A DNA stretch of 64,000 nucleotides, from positions 62,001 to 126,000 of the forward strand of contig NZ_BMMS01000024.1 of NCBI RefSeq assembly GCF_014646055.1, written 5' to 3'. Origin of the DNA: Wenjunlia tyrosinilytica (lineage in GTDB: Bacteria; Actinomycetota; Actinomycetes; Streptomycetales; Streptomycetaceae). Shown piece by piece: positions 51,344 through 59,460 of the stretch (within the stretch, counting starts at the first letter, position 1; every line of letters starts with the position of its first letter). The translations under genes and the position numbers were made by a program. The notes under the pieces were generated by a model, which worked only from the letters and a program-made list of their open reading frames with translations, ran no database searches and was not told the origin of the DNA.

Positions 51344-52378
51344 ATGCGCTGGGACAACCTGAGCCTCGACGACAGGCCCGCCGCACCGCCGTCGCTCTTC
51401 GGCCAGGACGCGGTGACCAGGACGTTCGACACACCCGAGTTCCGGGGAATCACCTTCCACGAGGTCAGGGCCCGGTCCATCGTCAACCGGGTGCCGGGTG
51501 CCTCGCGCATGCCGTTCGAATGGACGCTGAACCCCTACCGGGGGTGCTCGCACGCCTGCGTCTACTGCTTCGCCCGCAAGACCCACAGCTATCTCGACCT
51601 CGACACCGGCCTCGACTTCGACTCCCAGATCGTGGTGAAGGTCAACGCGCCCGAACTCCTGCGCCGCGAGCTGGGCTCGCGCCGCTGGCAGGGCGACCAC
51701 ATAGCCATGGGCACGAATGTCGACTGCTACCAGCGGGCCGAGGGCCGCTACCGGCTGATGCCCGGCATCCTCGAGGCGCTGCGCGACTTCGCCAACCCGT
51801 TCTCGATCCTCACCAAGGGCTCGCTGATCCTGCGCGACCTCGAACTGCTCCAGCAGGCGACCGAGGTGACCCAGGTCGGCACCGCCGTCTCCGTCGGCTC
51901 CCTGGACCGCGAGCTGTGGCGCACGGTCGAGCCCGGCACCCCGTCACCGCACAAGCGCCTCGAGGTGTGCCGCACACTCAACGACGCCGGGGTGCCCTGC
52001 GCGGTGCTGATGGCCCCCGTCCTGCCCTACCTCAGCGACTCCCCCACCCAGCTGCGCGCCACCGTCCGCGCCATCGCGGAGGCGGGCGCCACCTCTGTCA
52101 CCCCGCTGGTGCTGCATCTGCGCCCGGGGGCGCGCGAGTGGTACATGGCCTGGCTCGCCGAGCACCACCCCCGACTCGTCCCGCGCTACGAGGCGCTGTA
52201 CGCGGGCGGTTCCTACGCCCCGCGCTGGTACCAGCGCCGGGTCACCGGCCGGGTGCACGAGCTTGCCGCGCAGTACGGCTGCGGCCCCTCCCGCAAGGGC
52301 GCCTCCCGCCGTGTCCAGCCTCCGCCCGCCCCGGTCCCGGAGCCCGAGGAGGGCCCGACCCAGCTCACCCTTCTCTAA
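51344..52378 (+). CDS. Rv2578c-family radical SAM protein (spore photoproduct lyase-like)
   Basis: 344 aa. The cluster motif is YRGCSHACVYCFARKTH (CxxxCxxC), preceded by GASRMPFEWTLNPY. GDHIAMGTNVDCYQRAE and FSILTKGSLILRDLELL follow, as in Rv2578c/SPL-like proteins. The C-terminus is Pro-rich and disordered. ATG 51344 with AAGGAGG (51333-51339) is a strong start. Mycobacterial Rv2578c is, to my knowledge, DNA-damage-inducible through LexA, consistent with the upstream SOS-like site. It may act in DNA lesion reversal; not proven. Confidence 0.93.
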   Translation: MRWDNLSLDDRPAAPPSLFGQDAVTRTFDTPEFRGITFHEVRARSIVNRVPGASRMPFEWTLNPYRGCSHACVYCFARKTHSYLDLDTGLDFDSQIVVKVNAPELLRRELGSRRWQGDHIAMGTNVDCYQRAEGRYRLMPGILEALRDFANPFSILTKGSLILRDLELLQQATEVTQVGTAVSVGSLDRELWRTVEPGTPSPHKRLEVCRTLNDAGVPCAVLMAPVLPYLSDSPTQLRATVRAIAEAGATSVTPLVLHLRPGAREWYMAWLAEHHPRLVPRYEALYAGGSYAPRWYQRRVTGRVHELAAQYGCGPSRKGASRRVQPPPAPVPEPEEGPTQLTLL

Positions 52379-52417
52379 AAGGCGCCTCTCCAAAAGGCGC
52401 CCGCTCTCCGAAGGCCC
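52373..52417. repeat. 15-bp tandem repeat over the stop of the radical SAM gene
   Basis: CTCTAAAAGGCGCCT and CTCCAAAAGGCGCCC are followed by a more diverged GCTCTCCGAAGGCCC. The first unit contains the TAA stop. Confidence 0.85.
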
Positions 52418-52500
52418 CCGCGTTCCTCCTCCGCCGCCGCGGGCACCTCTCCGAAGCCGCCACGACCGGGCGCCGACGCCACCGGGACTCCGAAGCACCG

Positions 52501-52660
52501 GCACCTCGACGACGCCACCGGCACCTCTCCGACGCCACCGGCTCGTTTCTGACGTCATCGGCACCTCAACGACGCCTCCGGCTCCTTTCTGACGCCTCCG
52601 CGACCTCTCTGACGCCTCCGCGACCTCTCTGACGCCTCCGCCACCTCTCTGACGCCTTCG
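52501..52660. repeat. 20-bp tandem repeat, eight units
   Basis: Eight uninterrupted 20-nt units, consensus CGACCTCTCTGACGCCTCCG, in exact register from 52501. It is non-coding and part of the 584-nt gap between the radical SAM and 3-hydroxyacyl-CoA dehydrogenase genes. A ninth related unit may lie at 52441-52460. Confidence 0.92.
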
Positions 52661-52714
52661 GCGCCCAGGCCGCCCCGGCCTCCGGTTCGTGCGGGCCGGG
52701 CTCTGGCGCATCGG

Positions 52715-52728
52715 TTACTCCCGAGTTA
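52715..52728. promoter_or_regulatory. Near-palindrome TTACTCCCGAGTTA upstream of the hydroxyacyl-CoA dehydrogenase
   Basis: TTACTC-CC-GAGTTA is close to TTACTCnnGAGTAA-type operators. It lies 235 nt before the 3-hydroxyacyl-CoA dehydrogenase start, at the left edge of its long leader. Confidence 0.4.
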
Positions 52729-52962
52729 CAGTCGAGCGATCGGTCCGTGCCCACCGCCACCGCGGGGGCTCGGCGGTTTCCCGCATGCGGCGGCCAGGTG
52801 ACGCAGCCCCCGTGCGGTTCGCAAGGCAGTGCCAGGTCCGACTCCGGGACAGAGTCGGCCGCTGTCCGGCACGCCTGCTCTCCCCCATCAGGGCCGTGCG
52901 GCCCTCTTCAGCCGTCACCTCCCCCGCCCCGCGGGGGGAATCACCTCAATCAGGAGCATCTG
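52729..52962 (+). other. Long structured leader of the hydroxyacyl-CoA dehydrogenase gene
   Basis: About 230 nt between the near-palindrome and the start codon contain no gene but several hairpins: CGACTC/GAGTCG (52840-52859), GGGCCGTGCGGCCC (52890-52903) and CCCCCGC/GCGGGGG (52921-52937), the last close to the Shine-Dalgarno AGGAG (52952-52956). No known riboswitch class is recognisable; no cobalamin B12-box is present. Confidence 0.4.
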
Positions 52963-54762
52963 ATGGACCGCCAATCCAGTACGGCGAAGTCCTGTCCCAC
53001 AGTCGCGATCATCGGGCTGGGCACCATGGGCGCCGGAATCGCGGACGTGATGGCGCGCAGCGGCCGCGAGGTCATCGGGATCGACACCAGCGACAGTGCG
53101 GCCCGGGCCGCCCGTACCGCGCTGGAGCAGTCGACCCGGCGCTCGGTCGAGCGCGACAAGCTCACCGAGCAGGAGCGGGCCGATGTGCTCGCGCGCTTCC
53201 GCGTCTTCCCCGACCTCCAGGCCGCGGCCGACGCCGACCTGGTCATCGAGGTGGTCCCCGAGCACCTCGAGCTCAAGACGGAGATCTTCGAGGAGCTGGA
53301 CCGCATCTGCCGCCCGGACGCGATCCTCGCCACCGGCACCAACGCACTGTCGGTCACCCGGATCTCGGCCGTCACCGCCCGGCCCGACCGGGTCCTCGGC
53401 CTGCACTTCTTCAACCCGGCGCCGGCGATGAAGCTGGTCGAGGTGGTCTCCACGGTGCTCACCTCGCCGCAGGCCGCCGAGGCCGTGACGCGGCTGGCGA
53501 ACGAACTGGGCAAGAGCCCCGTCGCGGTCGGCGACCGGCCCGGCTTCCTGGCCGACGGCCTGCTGTTCGGCTACCTCAACCAGGCCGCGGCGATGTACGA
53601 GTCCCGCTATGCCTCCCGCGAGGACATCGACGCGGCGATGCGGCTGGGCTGCGGCCTGCCGATGGGCCCGCTCGCCCTGCTCGACCTGATCGGCGTCGAC
53701 ACCGCGCAGACCGTCCTGGAGGCGATGTACGAGGCCTCCCGCGACCGGCTCCACGCGCCCGCGCCGATCCTCAAGCAGCTGACCGCCGCCGGGCTGCTCG
53801 GCCGCAAGACGGGACGCGGCTTCTACACCTACGACAGCCCCGGCTCCCCCATCGTCGTGGCCGATGCCGCCACCCCGGACCCGGGCGCCGAGCAGGCCCC
53901 CGCCCGCCAGGTGCGCTCGGTCGGCGTGGCGGGCTCGGGGACGATGGCCACGGGCATCGCAGAGGTCTTCGCCAAGGCCGGTTTCGACGTCGTCCTGGTC
54001 GCCCGCAGCCAGGAGAAGGCGGACAAGGCGGTGGGCCGGCTCGCGAAGTCGCTGGACCGCTCGGTGGCCAAGGGCCGGCTGACGCAGGAACAGCGTGACG
54101 AGGCACTGGGCCGCGTCACGGCCGACGGCTCGGTGGACTCCTTCGCCTCGGTCGACCTCGCGGTGGAGGCGATCGCCGAGGACCTGGAGGTCAAACGGGC
54201 GCTGTTCACCACGTTCGACAAGGTCTGCAAGCCGGGGGCGATCCTGGCGACCACGACCTCGTCGCTGCCGGTGATCGCCTGCGCGAGCGCCACCTCGCGC
54301 CCGCAGGACGTGATCGGGATGCACTTCTTCAACCCGGCGCCCGCGATGAAGCTGGTCGAGGTCGTCCGCACCGTGCTGACCGCGGACGACGTGCACGCCA
54401 CCGTCAAGGGCCTGTGCACGGCGCTGCGCAAGCACCCGGTGGACTGCGCGGACCGCGCCGGTTTCATCGTGAACGCCCTGCTCTTCCCGTACCTCAACGA
54501 GGCCGTGAAGATGCTCCAGTCCCACTACGCCACGGTGGACGACATGGACACCGCGATGAAGCTGGGCGGCGGGTATCCGATGGGGCCGTTCGAGTTGCTG
54601 GACGTGGTGGGGCTCGATGTCTCGCTGGCGATCCAGCGGGTGCTGCACCAGGAGTTCCGTGAGCCGGGGCTGGCTCCCGCGCCGCTGCTGGAGCACCTGG
54701 TGGCGGCGGGCTGCCTCGGCCGCAAGTCCGGCCGCGGATTCCGCGAGCATGCCAAGCGCTGA
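52963..54762 (+). CDS. Tandem-duplicated 3-hydroxyacyl-CoA dehydrogenase
   Basis: 599 aa, two homologous halves (about 1-300 and 315-599), each with a Rossmann domain (AIIGLGTMGAGIAD; GVAGSGTMATGIAE), HFFNPAPAMKLVE with the catalytic His and Glu, and a C-terminal domain. The second half has the catalytic Asn (FIVNALLFPYLNEA), but the first reads FLADGLLFGYLNQA, with Asp there, and lacks the usual Ser in NTSSL (TNALS). It probably interconverts 3-hydroxybutyryl- and acetoacetyl-CoA, feeding crotonyl-CoA to the ethylmalonyl-CoA genes downstream. AGGAG precedes ATG. This gene position matches Streptomyces clusters I know. Confidence 0.9.
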   Translation: MDRQSSTAKSCPTVAIIGLGTMGAGIADVMARSGREVIGIDTSDSAARAARTALEQSTRRSVERDKLTEQERADVLARFRVFPDLQAAADADLVIEVVPEHLELKTEIFEELDRICRPDAILATGTNALSVTRISAVTARPDRVLGLHFFNPAPAMKLVEVVSTVLTSPQAAEAVTRLANELGKSPVAVGDRPGFLADGLLFGYLNQAAAMYESRYASREDIDAAMRLGCGLPMGPLALLDLIGVDTAQTVLEAMYEASRDRLHAPAPILKQLTAAGLLGRKTGRGFYTYDSPGSPIVVADAATPDPGAEQAPARQVRSVGVAGSGTMATGIAEVFAKAGFDVVLVARSQEKADKAVGRLAKSLDRSVAKGRLTQEQRDEALGRVTADGSVDSFASVDLAVEAIAEDLEVKRALFTTFDKVCKPGAILATTTSSLPVIACASATSRPQDVIGMHFFNPAPAMKLVEVVRTVLTADDVHATVKGLCTALRKHPVDCADRAGFIVNALLFPYLNEAVKMLQSHYATVDDMDTAMKLGGGYPMGPFELLDVVGLDVSLAIQRVLHQEFREPGLAPAPLLEHLVAAGCLGRKSGRGFREHAKR

Positions 54763-54774
54763 CCCTCGGGGCAC

Positions 54775-54803
54775 CTCCTCCCCCGGGGACAGGGGGGAGG
54801 AGG
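54775..54803 (+). terminator. Hairpin terminator after the hydroxyacyl-CoA dehydrogenase
   Basis: CTCCTCCCCC is complementary to GGGGGGAGGAG, separated by a short loop, 14 nt after the stop. A strong stem and no T-run. Confidence 0.75.
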
Positions 54804-54904
54804 GATGGGGCGGGCTTCTCGGACCCGAGTCGTGGCGCCCGCCCCGCCCGGCGCGTTCGAGAACCGGGGCGGGCTCCAGGGCCGCCCCGTGTTACGTTCC
54901 GCAC

Positions 54905-55711
54905 ATGTCTGAGCCCCGCGCCACCGCACGTACACCCGAGTCCACCGGTTCGGAGACAGCCAACGGCGGGCGAGGAGGAAGGCTCTCCGCGCAGCGCCAC
55001 CGGGTGCGCCAGGACCTGGCCACCGCGGCCATGGAGCTGTTCGCGACACGTGGATACGAGGCCACGACCGTCGACGAGATCGCCACGGCGGCCGGTGTGG
55101 CCAGGCGGACGTTCTTCCGCCACTTCAAGTCCAAGGAAGAGGCGATCTTCCCCGACCACGAGGACACGCTGGACCGCTGCGCGCAGATCCTGTCCTCGGC
55201 CGATCCCCGGGAGCACCCGCTGGACACGGTGTGCCGCGGTATCAAGGAGGTGCTGCGGATGTACGCCGAGTCCCCCGCGGTCTCCGTCGAGCGCTACCGC
55301 CTCACCCGCGAGGTACCGGCCCTGCGGGAGCGGGAGATCGCCTCTGTGGCGCGCTACCAGCGGCTTTTCACCAGTTATCTGCTCGGTCACTTCCCGGAGG
55401 CGGCCCACCACAACGGCGACGACGACCCCTTGCTGGCCGAGGTCGCGGCGACAGCGGTGGTCGCCGCCCACAACCACGTCCTGCGGCGCTGGCTGCGTGC
55501 GGGAGGCAAGGGCGACGTCGAGGCCCAGCTCGACCACGCGTTCGAGGTGATCCGGGAGACGTTCGGTACCGGCATCGGCGCCGGGCGTCGGCGGACCTCG
55601 CCCGCGGCGGCCTCCACGCAGGGGGATGTCCTGGTCACGGTGGCACGCACCGACGCTCCCCTGGAGGACGTGATGCGCACCATTGAAAAGGCGCTGGAGG
55701 GCCGGGGCTGA
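54905..55711 (+). CDS. TetR-family regulator of the ethylmalonyl-CoA cluster
   Basis: 268 aa. After an N-terminal disordered 25 residues, the HTH is ELFATRGYEATTVDEIATAA followed by GVARRTFFRHFKSKEEAI. The ligand domain is helical and ends with a long Gly/Ala-rich tail (about 215-268), longer than the usual TetR (about 200). It lies immediately before ccr and is transcribed in the same direction, but is separated from it by a terminator and a promoter with a palindrome between the hexamers. I infer that it controls ccr in response to a CoA-related signal. Confidence 0.9.
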   Translation: MSEPRATARTPESTGSETANGGRGGRLSAQRHRVRQDLATAAMELFATRGYEATTVDEIATAAGVARRTFFRHFKSKEEAIFPDHEDTLDRCAQILSSADPREHPLDTVCRGIKEVLRMYAESPAVSVERYRLTREVPALREREIASVARYQRLFTSYLLGHFPEAAHHNGDDDPLLAEVAATAVVAAHNHVLRRWLRAGGKGDVEAQLDHAFEVIRETFGTGIGAGRRRTSPAAASTQGDVLVTVARTDAPLEDVMRTIEKALEGRG

Positions 55712-55733
55712 CCCCGCTTCCGAAGGACGAAAG

Positions 55734-55781
55734 CACGCAACAGCGGCCGTTTCCCCCGCGGGAGGCGGCCGCCGTTGCGTG
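55734..55781 (+). terminator. Hairpin terminator after the TetR gene
   Basis: CACGCAACAGCGGCCG pairs with CGGCCGCCGTTGCGTG with one mismatch in about 15 bp and an intervening 16-nt loop. It isolates TetR transcription from ccr. Confidence 0.85.
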
Positions 55782-55830
55782 CGGATGAAGACGGGGTGAC
55801 ACTTGTCGAAAATTGATGGCACCGAGTGTC

Positions 55831-55859
55831 TTTACGGCTGGCACGCCGTGCCATAACGT
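55831..55859 (+). promoter_or_regulatory. ccr promoter with operator palindrome between the hexamers
   Basis: -35-like TTTACG (55831-55836) and -10-like TAACGT (55854-55859) are 17 bp apart. TGGCAC-GCC-GTGCCA (55839-55853), arms perfectly complementary, fills the spacer. A repressor bound there would block RNA polymerase; the adjacent TetR is the natural candidate. It leaves about 190 nt of 5' leader before the ccr start. Confidence 0.65.
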
Positions 55860-56055
55860 GTGTCATGTCCGGGCGGACGGCGTGCAGAGAACCCTCGCAC
55901 GCCGTCTGTCCCCCAAAGGCCCGGACGCCTGCGTCACAGGCTCCCCCGAAGTCCGGGGGGTACCTCCTCGCGCTACCGCGCGCCACCACGAGCCACCCGC
56001 TGATGCCCAGCGTTCCCTCAAGCGTCTTCACACCACGCTTCGCCGGAGGCACCAA

Positions 56056-57393
56056 GTGAAAGAGATCCTCGACGCGATCCTCGCGTCGGACACCACAGCA
56101 GCGGACTTCGCGGCCCTGCCGATCCCCGAGTCCTACCGTGCCGTGACGATCCACAAGGACGAGGCGGACATGTTCGCCGGCGTCCCCAGCCGCGACAAGG
56201 ACCCGCGCAAGTCGCTCCACCTGGAGGACGTGCCGGTCCCCGAGCTCGGACCCGGCGAGGCCCTCGTCGCCGTGATGGCCAGCTCCGTCAACTACAACAG
56301 CGTCTGGACCTCGATCTTCGAGCCGGTCTCCACGTTCGGCTTCCTGGAGCGGTACGGGAAGCTGTCGCCGCTGACCGCCCGGCACGACCTGCCCTACCAC
56401 GTCATAGGCTCCGACCTCGCCGGTGTCGTGCTGCGCACCGGCCCCGGTGTGAACAAGTGGAAGCCCGGTGACGAGGTCGTCGCGCACTGCCTGTCCGTCG
56501 AGCTCGAGAGCGCCGACGGGCACAACGACACGATGCTCGACCCCGAGCAGCGGATCTGGGGATTCGAGACCAACTTCGGCGGCCTCGCCGAGATCGCCCT
56601 GGTCAAGTCCAACCAGCTGATGCCGAAGCCGGACCACCTCACCTGGGAGGAGGCCGCCGCCCCCGGGCTGGTCAACTCCACCGCCTACCGGCAGCTGGTC
56701 TCCCGCAACGGCGCCGGGATGAAGCAGGGCGACAACGTCCTGATATGGGGCGCGAGCGGGGGCCTGGGCTCCTACGCCACCCAGTTCGCGCTCGCCGGCG
56801 GCGCCAACCCCATCTGCGTGGTCTCCTCGCCCCAGAAGGCCGGCATCTGCCGCTCGATGGGCGCCGAGGCGATCATCGACCGCAACGCGGAGGACTACAG
56901 GTTCTGGAAGGACGAGCACACCCAGGACCCGCGTGAGTGGAAGCGCTTCGGCAAGCGCATCCGCGAGCTCACCGACGGCGAGGACGTGGACATCGTCTTC
57001 GAGCACCCCGGCCGTGAGACGTTCGGCGCCAGCGTCTACGTCACACGCAAGGGCGGCACGATCGTCACCTGCGCCTCCACCTCCGGCTACAACCACGAGT
57101 ACGACAACCGGTACCTGTGGATGTCGCTGAAGAGGATCGTCGGCTCGCACTTCGCGAACTACCGCGAGGCGTGGGAGGCCAACCGCCTCATCGCCAAGGG
57201 CAAGATCCACCCCACTTTGTCCAAGACCTACCGTCTGGACGAGACCGGACAGGCCGCCTACGACGTCCACCGCAACCTCCACCAGGGCAAGGTCGGCGTC
57301 CTCGCCCTCGCCCCGCAGGAGGGCATGGGCGTGCGCGACCGGGAGTTGAGGGACAAGCACCTCCCGGCCATCAACCGCTTCCGGAACGTGTGA
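56056..57393 (+). CDS. ccr: Crotonyl-CoA carboxylase/reductase
   Basis: 445 aa, matching the family (about 445). It reductively carboxylates crotonyl-CoA to (2S)-ethylmalonyl-CoA using NADPH and CO2. The medium-chain reductase fold shows VIGSDLAGVVLRTGPG, the NADPH site IWGASGGLGSYATQFALAGG, the CO2-pocket-associated FGGLAEIALVKSNQL and VFEHPGRETFGASV segments, and characteristic YNHEYDNRYLWMSLKRIVGSHFANY. GTG 56056 is preceded by CGGAGG. It also supplies ethylmalonyl-CoA as an extender unit for polyketides. It is cotranscribed with ecm 17 bp later. Confidence 0.97.
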   Translation: MKEILDAILASDTTAADFAALPIPESYRAVTIHKDEADMFAGVPSRDKDPRKSLHLEDVPVPELGPGEALVAVMASSVNYNSVWTSIFEPVSTFGFLERYGKLSPLTARHDLPYHVIGSDLAGVVLRTGPGVNKWKPGDEVVAHCLSVELESADGHNDTMLDPEQRIWGFETNFGGLAEIALVKSNQLMPKPDHLTWEEAAAPGLVNSTAYRQLVSRNGAGMKQGDNVLIWGASGGLGSYATQFALAGGANPICVVSSPQKAGICRSMGAEAIIDRNAEDYRFWKDEHTQDPREWKRFGKRIRELTDGEDVDIVFEHPGRETFGASVYVTRKGGTIVTCASTSGYNHEYDNRYLWMSLKRIVGSHFANYREAWEANRLIAKGKIHPTLSKTYRLDETGQAAYDVHRNLHQGKVGVLALAPQEGMGVRDRELRDKHLPAINRFRNV

Positions 57394-57409
57394 GTGAGCT
57401 GAACGCCAC

Positions 57410-59443
57410 ATGAGCGAGCGTCAGAAGGATCGTCCGTGGCTGATGCGGACGTACGCGGGGCACTCCTCCGCGGACGAGTCGAACGCCCTGTACCGCCGCA
57501 ATCTCGCCAAGGGGCAGACCGGCCTGTCGGTCGCGTTCGACCTCCCGACGCAGACCGGGTACGACCCCGACCACATCCTCGCCCGCGGCGAGGTCGGCCG
57601 GGTCGGGGTCCCCGTCTCCCACCTCGGCGACATGCGCAGGCTGTTCCAGGACATCCCCCTGGACCGGATGAACACCTCGATGACCATCAACGCTACGGCC
57701 ATGTGGCTGCTGGCGCTCTACCAGGTCGTCGCCGAGGAACAGGGCGCGGACAACACCAAGCTCTCCGGCACCACGCAGAACGACATCGTCAAGGAATACC
57801 TGTCGCGGGGCACGCATGTCTTCCCGCCGGGTCCCAGCCTGCGCCTGACGACCGACATGATCACCTACACGGTCGCCAACATCCCCAAGTGGAACCCCAT
57901 CAACATCTGCAGCTACCACCTCCAGGAGGCCGGGGCCACTCCGGTGCAGGAGATCGCCTACGCGATGTGCACCGCGATCGCCGTGCTCGACGCGGTGCGC
58001 GACTCCGGGCAGGTGCCGGCCGAGCGGTTCGGCGACGTGGTGGGCCGGATCTCGTTCTTCGTCAACGCGGGTGTGCGCTTTGTCGAGGAGATGTGCAAGA
58101 TGCGGGCGTTCGGCCGCGTCTGGGACACCGTCACGCGTGAGCGCTACGGCATCGAGGACCCCAGGCACCGCAGGTTCCGCTACGGGGTGCAGGTCAACTC
58201 GCTCGGCCTGACCGAGGCGCAGCCGGAGAACAACGTCCAGCGCATCGTGCTGGAGATGCTCGCCGTGACCCTGTCCAAGGACGCGCGCGCCCGCGCCGTG
58301 CAGCTGCCCGCGTGGAACGAGGCCCTGGGCCTGCCCCGCCCGTGGGACCAGCAGTGGTCCCTGCGCATCCAGCAGGTCCTGGCCCACGAGAGCGACCTGC
58401 TGGAGTACGAGGACATCTTCGCCGGGTCGCACGTGATCGAGGCCGAGGTCGACGCGCTGGTGGAGCAGGTCACCGCGGAGGTCGCCAAGGTGCAGGAGAT
58501 GGGCGGCGCGGTCCCGGCCGTGGAGTCCGGGTACCTGAAGTCCCAGCTGGTCTCCTCGCACGCCGAGCGGCGCGCGCGCATCGAGTCCGGCGAGGAGAAG
58601 GTCGTCGGCGTCAACTGCTACGAGGGCACCGAGCCCAATCCGCTGACCTCCGACCTGGACGCGGCGATCATGACCGTCGACCCGGCCAACGAGGAGCGGG
58701 TCGTGGCCGCGCTGCGCCAATGGCGCGCCGAGCGGGACCAGGCCCGCGCCGAGGCGGCGCTGGCGAAGCTGCGCGAGGACGCCTCCGGCACGGCGAACCT
58801 GATGGAGGCCACCTTGGAGTGCGCCCGCGCGGGCGTGACGACCGGCGAGTGGTCCTTCGCCCTGCGCGACGTCTTCGGCGAGTACCGCGCCCCGACCGGC
58901 GTCAGCAGCGCCCCCGTGGCCGTCGCGGCCGAGGCCGGAAGCGAGCTGGCCACCGTGCGCGAGGCCGTTCGCGCGACGAGCGAGGAACTCGGACAGCGGC
59001 TGCGCCTGCTCGTGGGCAAGCCCGGCCTGGACGGGCACTCCAACGGAGCCGAGCAGATCGCCGTACGCGCCCGCGACGCCGGGTTCGAGGTGGTCTACCA
59101 GGGGATCAGGCTCACCCCGGAGCAGATCGTGGACGCGGCCGTCGCCGAGGACGTGCACTGCGTGGGCCTGTCCATCCTGTCCGGCTCGCACGCCGAACTC
59201 GTCCCCGACGTGCTCAGGCGGCTGCGCGAGGCGGGCGTGGACGACGTTCCGGTGATCGCCGGAGGGATCATCCCGCCCGCGGACGAGCAGGCGCTGAAGG
59301 CCGCCGGGGTGGCCGCCGTGTTCACCCCCAAGGACTTCGGCATCACCGGGATCATCGGACGTATCGTCGACGAGATCCGCCTGGCCAACGGGCTGCAGCC
59401 GTGGGCCGCCGACGACAGCAGCGCCCTGGCGCGCAGCAACTGA
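57410..59443 (+). CDS. ecm: Ethylmalonyl-CoA mutase (MeaA-type)
   Basis: 677 aa, coenzyme B12-dependent mutase rearranging ethylmalonyl-CoA to methylsuccinyl-CoA. The N-terminal substrate barrel has RTYAGHSSADESNALYRRNL, FDLPTQTGYDPDH, MNTSMTINATAMW and ICSYHLQEAGATPVQE. The B12 domain (about 540-660) has the cobalt-ligand motif KPGLDGHSNGAEQ (DxHxxG), SILSGSHAEL and IAGGIIPP. The absence of MCM-specific residues and the ccr neighbour favour Ecm over methylmalonyl-CoA mutase. It is 17 bp after ccr. Confidence 0.95.
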   Translation: MSERQKDRPWLMRTYAGHSSADESNALYRRNLAKGQTGLSVAFDLPTQTGYDPDHILARGEVGRVGVPVSHLGDMRRLFQDIPLDRMNTSMTINATAMWLLALYQVVAEEQGADNTKLSGTTQNDIVKEYLSRGTHVFPPGPSLRLTTDMITYTVANIPKWNPINICSYHLQEAGATPVQEIAYAMCTAIAVLDAVRDSGQVPAERFGDVVGRISFFVNAGVRFVEEMCKMRAFGRVWDTVTRERYGIEDPRHRRFRYGVQVNSLGLTEAQPENNVQRIVLEMLAVTLSKDARARAVQLPAWNEALGLPRPWDQQWSLRIQQVLAHESDLLEYEDIFAGSHVIEAEVDALVEQVTAEVAKVQEMGGAVPAVESGYLKSQLVSSHAERRARIESGEEKVVGVNCYEGTEPNPLTSDLDAAIMTVDPANEERVVAALRQWRAERDQARAEAALAKLREDASGTANLMEATLECARAGVTTGEWSFALRDVFGEYRAPTGVSSAPVAVAAEAGSELATVREAVRATSEELGQRLRLLVGKPGLDGHSNGAEQIAVRARDAGFEVVYQGIRLTPEQIVDAAVAEDVHCVGLSILSGSHAELVPDVLRRLREAGVDDVPVIAGGIIPPADEQALKAAGVAAVFTPKDFGITGIIGRIVDEIRLANGLQPWAADDSSALARSN

Positions 59444-59460
59444 AAGGACCGTTCACCGAG

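Noticed and set aside
54800..54904. Possible operator upstream of the TetR gene matching the ccr palindrome
   Set aside because: No TGGCAC/GTGCCA pair is found there, so autoregulation through the same sequence is not supported.
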